The notes beneath the pieces were generated by a model. That model saw only the letters and a list, made by a program, of their open reading frames with translations, did no database searches and was not told where the DNA came from. From an uncultured Clostridia bacterium (GTDB taxonomy: Bacteria > Bacillota > Clostridia > Oscillospirales > Acutalibacteraceae), in NCBI GenBank assembly GCA_947623505.1, contig CANQGT010000003.1, positions 62,001-126,000 of the forward strand: a stretch of DNA of 64,000 nucleotides, in the 5' to 3' direction. The position numbers were made by a program, and so were the translations under genes. This document shows, piece by piece, positions 43,872-52,862 of this stretch (positions are counted from its first letter, which is position 1; each line of letters starts with the position of its first letter).

Positions 43872-44140
43872 TTAAACAATCCTTTAAAAAGGCCCTTGCT
43901 TTTTTCCGTTTTACTGCTGTAAACAAGAGCGACAACCTCGCCTGTTATCTGAAGCAGACCGGCGTCAAGATTGAGCTCCTGAACATGCAACTTGGAGCCG
44001 TTGACGGTAAGACAGCCGTAATCGGTGTAAGCCGTTACCTTTTCCTCATCGAAAGAATCCACGTCGGTAACTCCCGTCAGCTTCAGCCCGCTGCGGTTTT
44101 CAAGACTGAGGCTATGGTCTTTCTTTATTTTTGTTTCCAT
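43868..44140 (-). CDS. yabP: sporulation protein YabP
   Basis: Small spore protein, 90 aa, in the YabP/YqfC family; HSLSLENRSGLKLTGVTDVD and LHVQELNLDAGLLQITGEV are typical. Precedes yabQ. The C-terminus has a duplicated KGLFKGLFK. The promoter region carries a long imperfect inverted repeat. Confidence 0.92.
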   Translation of the reverse strand: METKIKKDHSLSLENRSGLKLTGVTDVDSFDEEKVTAYTDYGCLTVNGSKLHVQELNLDAGLLQITGEVVALVYSSKTEKSKGLFKGLFK

Positions 44141-44150
44141 AAAATCACCC

Positions 44151-44193
44151 GTTTCATATATGACAAAGCAAGCTCTTGTTATATATATGAAAC
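44151..44193. repeat. long imperfect inverted repeat upstream of yabP
   Basis: GTTTCATATAT (44151-44161) and ATATATGAAAC (44183-44193) are exact 11-base arms; inside them CAAG and CTTG extend the symmetry. It lies 11 bases before the yabP start and might be an operator, sporulation promoter element or mRNA hairpin. No confident sigma-E or sigma-K match was made. Confidence 0.6.
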
Positions 44194-44262
44194 AGGCGGC
44201 GGTTTAATGATTTATTAAAAAACAAAAGAAGTTTAATATTTATCCGCGGCATTTGTTTTTAT

Positions 44263-44505
44263 TTAATCAAGCCGCCGATACATCTTGGCAGCGTCCTCTT
44301 TAAGCGCATGCTCGCTTATTTCAAGAACTTCATAGGAATCGGAAACGGCGCCCATATTGACCGTTATAACGTCGCCCTTTTTAACTTCGTAAGACGCGCG
44401 CTGAACCCGGCCGTTTACCTCGATTTTTCCCGCGTCGCACGCTTCGTTCGCAACGGTTCTTCGTTTTATTATGCGGGAAATCTTCAAGTATTTATCAAGT
44501 CTCAT
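44263..44505 (-). CDS. rqcP: S4-domain RNA-binding protein RqcP (YabO)
   Basis: Ribosome quality-control factor that helps RqcH add alanine tails; 80 aa. A single S4 domain: MRLDKYLKISRIIKRRTVAN and GKIEVNGRVQRASYEVKKGD. Between hup and yabP in the conserved yab order. Confidence 0.92.
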   Translation of the reverse strand: MRLDKYLKISRIIKRRTVANEACDAGKIEVNGRVQRASYEVKKGDVITVNMGAVSDSYEVLEISEHALKEDAAKMYRRLD

Positions 44506-44509
44506 AATT

Positions 44510-44545
44510 TCTCCGAAAAAATTAAGCCGCCACTTTTGTGGCGGC
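44510..44545 (-). terminator. terminator after hup
   Basis: GCCGCCAC (44526-44533) and GTGGCGGC (44538-44545) around TTTT, followed on the minus strand by TTAATTTTTTC. Likely makes hup mRNA more abundant than rqcP mRNA downstream. Confidence 0.85.
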
Positions 44546-44555
44546 CGACGCGGGT

Positions 44556-44828
44556 TTATTTTACAGCGCCCTTAAGAGCGGAGCCGGCCTTAAAGGACGG
44601 AACCTTGGAAGCGGCAATTTTGATTTCCTCGCCGGTGCGGGGATTTTTACCGGTGCGTGCCGCACGGGTCTTTACTTCAAAAGTACCGAAGCCTACAAGA
44701 GCTACTTTTTCGCCGTCCGCGAGAGCGCCGGTGATAGCGTCGAAAACGGCCTTAACCGCTGCGTCAGCGTCTTTTTTGGAAATTTCCGCTTTAGCTGCAA
44801 CAGCTGCAACAAGATCAGTTTTGTTCAT
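44556..44828 (-). CDS. hup: DNA-binding protein HU
   Basis: Nucleoid-associated protein, 90 aa. [20 protein letters not shown] start; signature [23 protein letters not shown] with the DNA-contacting proline. Starts directly after the mazG stop. Confidence 0.97.
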   Translation of the reverse strand: MNKTDLVAAVAAKAEISKKDADAAVKAVFDAITGALADGEKVALVGFGTFEVKTRAARTGKNPRTGEEIKIAASKVPSFKAGSALKGAVK

Positions 44829-45656
44829 TTATTTTTCCTCCATTTTATGCCTTTCGGCAATAATAATTTTTGCCCTTTCCCAAAGAATATCAAGCGTTTC
44901 GATATCCGCGGACTTCATATCGATATTCTGTTCCCGCGCAAGCGTTTCAACAAGTTTAAACCGATCCATAAATTTATCGGTTGAGGCCGTGAGTGCCTCC
45001 TCCGAATCAACATCTATAAATCTTGAAATATTAACGCAGGAAAAAAGAACGTCGCCGAATTCGGCCTCAATCTCTTCACGATTATTCCCGGGTAAAGCGC
45101 TTTTTAACTCGTCAATCTCCTCATACAGCTTATTAACAGCTCCGTCAAGCTCCTGCCAATCAAAGCCTGCTTTGGCTGCCTTTTGCTGAATTTTTTGGGC
45201 CCTCATAAGAGCGGGAAGCTCACGCGGCACCTTTAGCATTGATTCGCTTTGGTTTTTTATGCCCTTTGTTTTGAATTTAACGGCGTCCCAACTGTCAAGC
45301 GCCTCTTTGCCGTTTTCGGCAGCCACGTTTCCGAAAACGTGGGGATGGCGCACTATTAGCTTTTGGCATATTTCGTTTGCAACGTCGTTGAAATTGAAAG
45401 AACCCTTTTCCCTTTCCATTTCACAATGGAGCGCCACCTGAAGCAGAATATCGCCAAGCTCTTCGCGAAGCCCGCCGGTATCCTTTTTGTTGATTGCCTC
45501 AACGACTTCGTAAGTCTCCTCAATGAAATTCTTTTTGATGGATTCGTGGGTTTGCTCTCTATCCCAAGGACAGCCGCCCGGAGCTCTTAAAACGGATACG
45601 AGCCTGATAAGGTCGTAAACATCATAAGAATCCTTAAATTCAAAATCGACCGCCAC
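44829..45656 (-). CDS. mazG: nucleoside triphosphate pyrophosphohydrolase MazG (GTG start)
   Basis: Removes aberrant NTPs; 275 aa. Two MazG repeats: the N-terminal one with CPWDREQTHESIKKNFIEETYEV and EELGDILLQVALH (ExxE and ExxD metal residues), the C-terminal with LYEEIDELKSAL and EFGDVLFSCVN. The GTG start follows AAAGGGTG. Corresponds to yabN without the N-terminal methylase half. Confidence 0.96.
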   Translation of the reverse strand: MAVDFEFKDSYDVYDLIRLVSVLRAPGGCPWDREQTHESIKKNFIEETYEVVEAINKKDTGGLREELGDILLQVALHCEMEREKGSFNFNDVANEICQKLIVRHPHVFGNVAAENGKEALDSWDAVKFKTKGIKNQSESMLKVPRELPALMRAQKIQQKAAKAGFDWQELDGAVNKLYEEIDELKSALPGNNREEIEAEFGDVLFSCVNISRFIDVDSEEALTASTDKFMDRFKLVETLAREQNIDMKSADIETLDILWERAKIIIAERHKMEEK

Positions 45657-45689
45657 CGAAACACCCTTTCCGATTGACCTGTTATAACA

Positions 45690-45718
45690 ATAATACTATA
45701 TGGCGGTTATAATTTCAA
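45690..45718 (-). promoter_or_regulatory. sigma-A promoter of mazG-hup
   Basis: Minus strand TTGAAA (45718-45713), 17 bases, TATTAT (45695-45690). Overlaps the end of the upstream spoVB-like gene. Confidence 0.6.
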
Positions 45719-45722
45719 GTAT

Positions 45723-47411
45723 TTAAGCCATTTTTTTACTTGATTGCAAAAATTTGATTTCAGAAAATGTTATAAGTTTTGACAATATGCACACTATTGT
45801 AAAAAACAAAAGATATATTCCGCTTAAAATTACGAAATCAAGAACATAGCCGTTTTCACCAAACACGTTTTTTTGCATAAGCCGGGCAACGGCAAACGCC
45901 CCGACCGAGCAGAAAAGCGGTTTAAAAAGAAGATCGGATATTTTATATTTCGTGCGCGAATACTTTCCGAATATATAAAGATTTGCCGCGAGGATAACAA
46001 GGTAACCCGCCGCTCCGGAAATAACAGCGCCGTAAAGATTATATCGGTAATCGGCCACCAGCAAGAAATTGAGCCCCACCCTCACCGCGGCGGAAACGAT
46101 GAAAGACGGTATGCTTTTTTTGGCGCAACCTATCGCCTGAACGGAAAATACGCTTACGCTTGCAAGGCAGTAAAAAATCATAGTAAAACCGTAGTAATAC
46201 ACCAAATCGGAGCAGCCTATCACTATATCGTAATTCGACGAACGATAAAGTATATTAAGCATATTTTCCGCCACAAGTGAGAGATAAAGCCCTCCGCCGA
46301 AGCCTATTATCGAAGTATATTTGAAAATGCTGTTCGCAAGAGCTGTAAGCCTCTCGCCGCTTTGGGATTCAAACGCTGCCGAGACGGCGGGAACGGCGGC
46401 AACACCGAGGGCTATTGAGAATCCGGGCAGCAGCATTTTAAAATCCTGCGCCGAGGAAAAAAGGCCGTAAATATACGTAACGGCGTCCTCTGCCGTTGTT
46501 GAGCTCATTTTAAGGCATTCGCCGTAAGCGTTCATAAGCTCTTCTCTGCCGCATAGCGAAAGGCAATACTGCACCGAAGCGTTATCAAAAAACGTTGAAA
46601 GGCTTTGTATAACGGTTGAAACGATTATCGGAGCGGAAAAGGAAAGCAGTTCCGAAAGGCTTTCGCCCGTTTTGTATTTTTTTAGGGGCGTGTAAGAATT
46701 GTATTTTACGCCCGTGTATATCCACACATATATCCAGCTGAGCAGAGAACCTACCGTCACCCCTCCCATTGCCGCCGCGGAAGTAAGCGGATATACGACC
46801 GCGAGAGCCGCTTCCTCGCTTTCGCATACCGTTGAGAAAATCGCGCCGTTTTCAAGATACATACCGTAGAGCCAGCTCATCGAATATTTTGCGAAAAGAA
46901 GGCCGAAAACCAGCTTGAACGCCGCCTCAAGCACCTGACTTACGGCGGTGGGAACCATATTCATATATCCCTCGGCAAGAGAGCGCCTGCACGCCGCCAT
47001 AGACGAAAAAAGCACATTCGGAGCAAGTACAAGAATAGTGTAAATGCTTTTCGGAGAGGAGGACACAAACTGAGCGTACGGCTTTGCGAAAGCTATCATA
47101 AACGCCGTGCCAGCAATACCGATAATGAAAAAAAGAAGCGACGACGATTTTTTAAGCGAGTGAATTTTCGCGTTGTCGCCGATTTCGTTATACTTGCTTA
47201 CCAAATGCGACAGCGCAACGGGCAGTCCGCCCATAATTATTGCGTGGATAGGCATATAAAAATTGTACGCTATGTTGAAATATCCCCTGCCTGTAGCGCC
47301 TATATAAGCGGTAAGCGGGATTTTATACACGGCGCTTACAGCCTTTACGATTATTGAAGATAGAAGCAGCAAAAACGCCGAACCGATATATTTTTGTTTT
47401 ACGTTATTCAA
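45723..47411 (-). CDS. spoVB: SpoVB/MurJ-like polysaccharide flippase (MATE/MVF superfamily)
   Basis: Multi-pass membrane protein, about 14 helices, 562 aa; lipid-linked precursor flippase needed for spore cortex in Bacillus (SpoVB/YabM). Starts at TTG 47411 after GGTGAT, giving NNVKQKYIGSAFLLLLSSI. Motifs GRGYFNIAYNFYMPIHAIIMGGLP and PAVSAAFES. A terminator lies just upstream of this start. Position before mazG matches yabM-yabN. Vegetative lipid II flipping cannot be excluded. Confidence 0.88.
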   Translation of the reverse strand: MNNVKQKYIGSAFLLLLSSIIVKAVSAVYKIPLTAYIGATGRGYFNIAYNFYMPIHAIIMGGLPVALSHLVSKYNEIGDNAKIHSLKKSSSLLFFIIGIAGTAFMIAFAKPYAQFVSSSPKSIYTILVLAPNVLFSSMAACRRSLAEGYMNMVPTAVSQVLEAAFKLVFGLLFAKYSMSWLYGMYLENGAIFSTVCESEEAALAVVYPLTSAAAMGGVTVGSLLSWIYVWIYTGVKYNSYTPLKKYKTGESLSELLSFSAPIIVSTVIQSLSTFFDNASVQYCLSLCGREELMNAYGECLKMSSTTAEDAVTYIYGLFSSAQDFKMLLPGFSIALGVAAVPAVSAAFESQSGERLTALANSIFKYTSIIGFGGGLYLSLVAENMLNILYRSSNYDIVIGCSDLVYYYGFTMIFYCLASVSVFSVQAIGCAKKSIPSFIVSAAVRVGLNFLLVADYRYNLYGAVISGAAGYLVILAANLYIFGKYSRTKYKISDLLFKPLFCSVGAFAVARLMQKNVFGENGYVLDFVILSGIYLLFFTIVCILSKLITFSEIKFLQSSKKMA

Positions 47412-47423
47412 AAAATCACCGCG

Positions 47424-47456
47424 AAAAAAAGCAGCGCAAAAAAGATTTTGCACTGC
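47424..47456 (-). terminator. terminator immediately upstream of the spoVB start
   Basis: GCAGCGCAAAA (47431-47441) pairs with TTTTGCACTGC (47446-47456, one G-T pair), followed on the minus strand by T7 only 13 bases before the TTG. It ends the coiled-coil gene transcript but leaves no room for a separate spoVB promoter between it and the start. Confidence 0.85.
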
Positions 47457-47497
47457 CTTGATATTATCTTTTTAAATTCCGCAATAGTGTGATTTTA

Positions 47498-48004
47498 TTA
47501 TTCCCGATTTTCGGCGGACTGCCCGCCGCTTTGAGGCTGAGCTTCGCTTTGCGCGGCTTTTGCCTCATCGTCCTTTTCCTGCTGCGAAACGGATTTAAAG
47601 GCGTTTTTCGCGCTGCGCTTTACTTCCTCCATCTGCCTTTTTAATACTCTGCCCGCCTCCTGAGAAACGTTTTTCATTTCGCTTTTCAATTCGGCGGCTT
47701 CTTTTTTCAGTTCTTCGGAATCAGCGCCTCGGTTTTCGTCGAGCTCGGCTTTCAGGGCGTTCAACTTTTCCCTGTAAGAGGTTATCTGAGCGCAGAGCAT
47801 ATCCATTTCGGCCTGATCGGTCTCTTCGCCCTCTGAAGCCGAAAACGCAAGCATACCGTATTTTTCATAAAATTTGGAAAGTTTTGATTTTACGTCAAGA
47901 TACTCTATTCTCTTGCGTGAAAGGTCTATCGCCTTAGCTCCCCTTTTGTTTAAACTCTCGGCCACGATACGTGTTTTATTTAACAATTCGTCAAAATTCC
48001 CCAT
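47498..48004 (-). CDS. hypothetical coiled-coil protein, 168 aa
   Basis: No named family recognised. Starts MGNFDELLNKTRIVAESLNKR after AAGGTG (the GTG extension is rejected). Mostly helical with heptad-rich stretches at about 20-60 and 75-140 (EELKKEAAELKSEMKN), and a disordered Gln/Ser/Glu tail. Similar small proteins occur in Clostridia as predicted cytosolic stress or division-linked factors, but function is unknown. Confidence 0.75.
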   Translation of the reverse strand: MGNFDELLNKTRIVAESLNKRGAKAIDLSRKRIEYLDVKSKLSKFYEKYGMLAFSASEGEETDQAEMDMLCAQITSYREKLNALKAELDENRGADSEELKKEAAELKSEMKNVSQEAGRVLKRQMEEVKRSAKNAFKSVSQQEKDDEAKAAQSEAQPQSGGQSAENRE

Positions 48005-48118
48005 ATTTTTCACCTTTTAAAATAAAATAGATAGCCTTTATAAATCAATTATATTACAGACAGAACAATCTTTCAATACTTTCCGTAATCTTTTTTGAAA
48101 ATCAATGCGTGTTTGCCG

Positions 48119-49570
48119 CTATATATTATATTCGCCGAAGAAATCGGTTATACTTTTCTTTCTTCTGAGTATCTCGTCGAACCTGTCTATATATTCATAC
48201 GGGTATTTGTAGTTGTATATTCTTTTGATTTTGCCGGTTTTTTGGTTTTTCAGTTTTATTACCGCTCCCGCGCCTACGGCAAGAACGGTGTGTGTTTCGT
48301 CCATCATAAAAACGTTATAGAGGCATTCCCTGCCGCTTTTGCACCAACCCACGTTTTCGTGATTTCCGAGGGACTTGCCCTGGCGGTACATATAATACGG
48401 GCTGTAGCCCGCCGCGTCAAGCGCACTTTCGGCGGCGCCAAGCATACCTGAAACAAGAAATTTCGGTGAGGAATCAAACGCGGCCTCCCTCGTTGCCATA
48501 TAAGCGCCGCTTTTCAGCGAAAGAGTGTGCACCGTTACCGACTCCGCGCCGAGCCCGATTCCTGTTTTGATACTGTTTTCAAAAGACGCAATATCATCCT
48601 TCGGAAGTCCGGCGATAAAATCCATATTTATATTGTCAAAGCCCTGTTCTCTCGCGAGGGAAAAGGCTCTCAGCGTCTCCTCGGCGCTGTGCCGCCTGCC
48701 TATCGCCTCAAGCACTTCGTTACTGAAGGTTTGCGGATTTATGCTTATCCTCGAAACTCCCGCGCTTTTCAGGGCTTTAAGCCTGTCGGCGGTTACGGTG
48801 TCCGGACGGCCGGCCTCAACGGTATATTCCCTGTTTGTGCCGAGATCGAAGTTTTTCTCCACCGCCTCAAAAAGCGTTGAAAGCATATCCGCGCCGAGAA
48901 CCGTCGGCGTGCCTCCGCCGAAATAAACGCTTTCAAGCCTCAGACCGAGCGCTTTCGCGTAAACGCCCGTTTCCTCTATCTCTTTTACCAACAGCTCAAC
49001 ATACGGCTCAACAAGCCTTTGAGCGTTTTCAATACTGTGCGAAACGAAAGAACAGTAAGAGCACCTTGTGGGGCAGAAAGGAATGGAAACATAAAGCGAA
49101 AAGCTGTTTTCTCGCGACATCGCGATTATTTTGTTTTCACTGCTCATAACACGGCAGACGAGCCGTATTTTTTCATCGCTCACAAGATATTTTTCACGGA
49201 ATATACGCTTTGCCTCTTCCTGCGAAAAAGCGTCCGTAAGCGCATGCATACGCCTTGCGGGACGAACGCCGTAAAGCAGCCCCCAAGGGTAGGTTATTCC
49301 GAGAATTTCGGAAAAAGCCTTATAGAGCATTACGGACAGAGCGTTTTGCCTGTCCGTGTTTTCATCCGCTTTTCGGTTGAGCACCCTGCGTTTTTCATAC
49401 ACTCTCGCGTCAACAATCAGGGTATTTTCCCGAATTTCCGTTATAACGCATACGGGGTCGTCAATGCCGTTTTCCGATTCCGTAACTTTTATTTTTTCAT
49501 AAGGAAAAAATATTTCGCTTATGTTTTCCATATCGTAGCGATAAGTATGATTTTTAACGATAACTACCAT
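48119..49570 (-). CDS. hemZ: oxygen-independent coproporphyrinogen dehydrogenase-like radical SAM enzyme HemZ
   Basis: Radical SAM protein of the HemN/HemZ group, 483 aa. A distinctive N-terminal domain (about 1-160) precedes the radical SAM core with CPTRCSYC (about 168-175), FGGGTPTVL and ISINPQTFSNEVLEAIGRRH. Often annotated coproporphyrinogen dehydrogenase; in anaerobes without other heme genes the true substrate is uncertain. Last gene of the his-recJ-rel run. Confidence 0.9.
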   Translation of the reverse strand: MVVIVKNHTYRYDMENISEIFFPYEKIKVTESENGIDDPVCVITEIRENTLIVDARVYEKRRVLNRKADENTDRQNALSVMLYKAFSEILGITYPWGLLYGVRPARRMHALTDAFSQEEAKRIFREKYLVSDEKIRLVCRVMSSENKIIAMSRENSFSLYVSIPFCPTRCSYCSFVSHSIENAQRLVEPYVELLVKEIEETGVYAKALGLRLESVYFGGGTPTVLGADMLSTLFEAVEKNFDLGTNREYTVEAGRPDTVTADRLKALKSAGVSRISINPQTFSNEVLEAIGRRHSAEETLRAFSLAREQGFDNINMDFIAGLPKDDIASFENSIKTGIGLGAESVTVHTLSLKSGAYMATREAAFDSSPKFLVSGMLGAAESALDAAGYSPYYMYRQGKSLGNHENVGWCKSGRECLYNVFMMDETHTVLAVGAGAVIKLKNQKTGKIKRIYNYKYPYEYIDRFDEILRRKKSITDFFGEYNI

Positions 49571-49576
49571 TGCCTG

Positions 49577-50191
49577 TTATTTCATATAAGGATTGTTTTC
49601 TTTTTCAAAATCAAGTGTGGAAAATTCATCGTGCCCGGGATAAACCGTGTAGTTTTTTTCAAGAGAAGCGAGACGGGCAAGGCTTTTTTTCATTTCCTCA
49701 AAGGAGCCGCCGGGAAAATCCGTTCTGCCGCAGTCGCAGCAAAACAGAGTATCTCCCGTAAAAAGAAAATCGCCGATAATATAGCAAAGCCCGCCCTTTG
49801 TGTGCCCCGGGGTGGAAATCACCCTTATTTCTTCGGAGCCGAACGGCAGAACGTCGCCGTCGCCGACCGTTATATCGGCCTCGGCGTTATTATGAACACC
49901 GCCGCAGAAAACGGCAAGACTTCGCTTGCCGGACGAGAGCATGCCCTCGTCTTCCCTGCTTATAACGACTTTCGCGCCGTATTTTTTACGAATTTCCCCC
50001 ACTCCGCCTATATGGTCAAAATGGCCGTGGGTGAGAAGAATATATTCAAGCCGCGCCGAGCCTATAAAATCAAGCATTTTTTCGGAAGCCTCGGTGCAGT
50101 CAACAAGCAGCGATTTGCCGCTTTCATCATCGGTTACAAGATAACAGTTGTTTTGAAGCTCTCCGAGCACTATGGATTTTAATTTCAGCAT
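49577..50191 (-). CDS. metallo-beta-lactamase-fold hydrolase, glyoxalase II-like (YqgX type)
   Basis: 204 aa, cytosolic. LGELQNNCYLVTDDESGKSLLVDC N-terminus (region), LTHGHFDHIGG (HxHxDH metal site), TPGHTKGGLCYIIG and the C-terminal YPGHDEFST. Likely acts on a thioester. Between dtd and hemZ, a position conserved in many Clostridia. Substrate unknown. Confidence 0.88.
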   Translation of the reverse strand: MLKLKSIVLGELQNNCYLVTDDESGKSLLVDCTEASEKMLDFIGSARLEYILLTHGHFDHIGGVGEIRKKYGAKVVISREDEGMLSSGKRSLAVFCGGVHNNAEADITVGDGDVLPFGSEEIRVISTPGHTKGGLCYIIGDFLFTGDTLFCCDCGRTDFPGGSFEEMKKSLARLASLEKNYTVYPGHDEFSTLDFEKENNPYMK

Positions 50192-50216
50192 TTAAGCCAC
50201 CTCTGTATCCGGTTTT

Positions 50217-50672
50217 TCAGCGTAATAAATTATCCGTATCAAGAATTATGGTTACGGGGCCGTCGTTCACAAGCGAAACCTTCATATCGGCTCCGAAACG
50301 CCCCGTCTCCACCTTTTTGACGCCAGCCTTTTTAAGCCCCTCAACAAAATACTCATAAAGCGCGTTCGCCTCTTGCGGAGGGGCGGCGGAGGTGAAACTC
50401 GGACGCCTTCCGTGGGCGCAATCGGCGCAAAGCGTGAACTGCGAAACCGCAAGGATCTCCCCGCCTATGTCAACGCAAGAAAGATTCATCTTGCCGTTTT
50501 CGTCCTCAAAAATACGGAGATACGGTATTTTTTTCAAAAGAATATCCGCCTGAGCGCCCGAATCCCCGTCCGCGACGCCGAGAAGTATCAACAGACCTTT
50601 TCCGATTTCCCCGACTGTTTCGCCGTTTATTTTAACGTTTGAGGAAAGCACGCGCTGAATAACCGCTTTCAT
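50217..50672 (-). CDS. dtd: D-aminoacyl-tRNA deacylase
   Basis: Proofreads D-amino acids and glycine from tRNA, 151 aa. [17 protein letters not shown] start, [20 protein letters not shown] with the SQFTL signature, and GPVTIILDT (the cross-subunit Gly-cisPro is NDGPVT). Starts one base after rel stop. Confidence 0.96.
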   Translation of the reverse strand: MKAVIQRVLSSNVKINGETVGEIGKGLLILLGVADGDSGAQADILLKKIPYLRIFEDENGKMNLSCVDIGGEILAVSQFTLCADCAHGRRPSFTSAAPPQEANALYEYFVEGLKKAGVKKVETGRFGADMKVSLVNDGPVTIILDTDNLLR

Positions 50673-52862
50673 TTAAACACCGCTTCTTTCTATGTGATAT
50701 ACACCCTGTATCTTTCTTATCGATTTTACGATATTATCAAGATGTTCCTTGCTGTTTACGGCGACGGTGAGCGTTGTTCTGCAATTTCCGTCATTTATCG
50801 GACGCGCGTTTATCGAATGAATTTTAACGTGCATATTCATCAGCCTGCTCGTTATATCCAAAACAACGCCGTCTCTGTCAATCGCGTAAACCTCAACAGT
50901 CGATTTCATTTCGACTTTCACGTTTTCGTCCCAATGCGCCTTTATCCATCTTTCGGGCTCGGCGCAGTTTTCAATATCGGCGGGGACGTTTATGCAGCTT
51001 CTTCTGTGGATAGTAAGGCCGTGACCGCGCGTTATAAATCCCACTATTTCTTCGCCGGGCAGAGGCGAACAGCACTTTGCCGTTTTGATAAGGCAGTTGT
51101 CTATTCCCTCAACGATTATACCGTTTGAAGACGGGGCCGTTTTGCGCATTCTGTCGGCGGAAACGGGCGCGGGTCTCTCCGTTTCCTTATCCTCTTTCCA
51201 ATTTCGATTGTACTCGTCCTTGATACCGGGCATAAGGCGGCTTATCTGAATACCGCCGTAGCCGACAGCGGCATAAAATTCATCGGTATCGGAAAAATGC
51301 TGACGCAGCGCTATTTTACGCACAAATTCATCGTATTTTTCACCGGCAAGGCGAATAAAATTACGGTGAAATTCCCTGTCCACTATATCCTTGCCCTCAA
51401 CGATATTTTCATCTCGGCGTTCACGCTTGAACCAAGTGCGTATCTTGTTTCTCGCCTCGCCCGTTTTAACTATCGCGAGCCAGTCCTTGCTCGGCCCCTT
51501 ATTCGGCTGATTTGAAGTGAGTATCTCTATTCTTTCACCTGTTTTTATCTCGTAATCAAGAGGGACTATTCTGCCGTCCACCTTTGCGCCGACCATTCTG
51601 TTGCCTACCGCGGAATGTATGGCATAGGCGAAATCAATTACGGTGGAGCCTATCGGGAGGCTTCGTATATCGCCCTTAGGCGTAAAGACATAAACCTCGT
51701 CGATCGAAAGATCGCCCTTGATATTAGCGACAAGCTCCTCGGCGGTGTCGGTCTCCTCGCCCGCCTCAACCATTCTGTGTATCCACGAAAGCCCCGCGTC
51801 AAGATTATCCTTGCCGCCCTTGCCGAGCTTATATTTCCAATGGGCGGCAATTCCGTATTCGGCGGTCTTGTGCATATCCCATGTTCTTATCTGAATTTCA
51901 AACGGCACGCCCGTCTGCGAAAGCACCGTGGTGTGGAGCGACTGATAGCCGTTCGGCTTAGGGGTTGAAATATAATCCTTAAATCTGCCGGGAATGGGCT
52001 TGAACATATCGTGAACTATGCCGAGAGCATTGTAGCAGTCTATCATTGAATTAACTATTATCCTAACGGCGTAAATATCGTAAATCTCTTCAAAGGACTT
52101 GCCCTTTACATAGACCTTTCTGAATATGCCGTGAACGGATTTTACCCTTGCCGTGATATTCACGTTATCCATAACGGCGGTTATCCTTTCGCTTACCTGA
52201 GCTTTTATTTCGTTAAGGAATTTTTCGCCCTCCTGCTTTTTCATAGAAAGCGAATTTTCAATCTCTTTATAGGCGATGGGATCAAGATAATACACGGCAA
52301 TATCTTCAAGCTCGTCTTTTATCGCGCGGATACCGAGACGATGAGCGATAGGCGCATATATCTCAAGGGTTTCAAGGCTCTTTTCCCTTTGCTTATATTC
52401 GGGCATATGCTCAAGAGTTCTCATATTGTGAAGTCTGTCGGCAAGCTTTATGATTATAACGCGCACGTCCTTATTCATCGCCATAAACATTTTGCGTATG
52501 TTTTCCGCCTGAACCTCTTCTTTTGTGGAAAGCGGGATCTTGCCCAGCTTGGTAACGCCGTCAACAAGCAGTTCAACATCATCGCCGAACCGTTCTTTTA
52601 TAAACGGCAGCGTATATTCGGTATCCTCAACAACATCGTGGAGAAGGGCGCTTATAATACATTCGTTATCCATTCCGAGCTTGAAAAGTATCTTCGCAAC
52701 GGCAACGGGGTGCATAATGTACGGTTCGCCCGAGCGCCTTTTCTGGCTACCGTGCGCTTCTTTCGCGACATTATAAGCTTCTTCTATTTTCTTTACGTCG
52801 TATTGAGGATATTTTTTGATTTCCTCCAAAAAAGAGGAGAAACCGTCGTCATATTCAGCCAA
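50673..52862 (-). CDS. rel: bifunctional (p)ppGpp synthetase/hydrolase Rel
   Basis: Long RSH protein, 729 aa. HD hydrolase domain (about 30-180) with LLHDVVEDT; RFKDYISTPKPNGYQSLHT marks the synthetase domain (about 240-350) and its RFKD loop is that of a bifunctional enzyme. TGS domain (about 395-455), a zinc-finger/helical part with CCSPLPGEEIVGFITRG, and a C-terminal ACT domain. Overlaps recJ by eight bases. Confidence 0.97.
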   Translation of the reverse strand: MAEYDDGFSSFLEEIKKYPQYDVKKIEEAYNVAKEAHGSQKRRSGEPYIMHPVAVAKILFKLGMDNECIISALLHDVVEDTEYTLPFIKERFGDDVELLVDGVTKLGKIPLSTKEEVQAENIRKMFMAMNKDVRVIIIKLADRLHNMRTLEHMPEYKQREKSLETLEIYAPIAHRLGIRAIKDELEDIAVYYLDPIAYKEIENSLSMKKQEGEKFLNEIKAQVSERITAVMDNVNITARVKSVHGIFRKVYVKGKSFEEIYDIYAVRIIVNSMIDCYNALGIVHDMFKPIPGRFKDYISTPKPNGYQSLHTTVLSQTGVPFEIQIRTWDMHKTAEYGIAAHWKYKLGKGGKDNLDAGLSWIHRMVEAGEETDTAEELVANIKGDLSIDEVYVFTPKGDIRSLPIGSTVIDFAYAIHSAVGNRMVGAKVDGRIVPLDYEIKTGERIEILTSNQPNKGPSKDWLAIVKTGEARNKIRTWFKRERRDENIVEGKDIVDREFHRNFIRLAGEKYDEFVRKIALRQHFSDTDEFYAAVGYGGIQISRLMPGIKDEYNRNWKEDKETERPAPVSADRMRKTAPSSNGIIVEGIDNCLIKTAKCCSPLPGEEIVGFITRGHGLTIHRRSCINVPADIENCAEPERWIKAHWDENVKVEMKSTVEVYAIDRDGVVLDITSRLMNMHVKIHSINARPINDGNCRTTLTVAVNSKEHLDNIVKSIRKIQGVYHIERSGV

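Noticed and set aside
49019-50182. 387-codon plus-strand open frame opposite hemZ and the glyoxalase-like gene
   Set aside because: It spans two real genes on the other strand and shows no domain; typical mirror frame.
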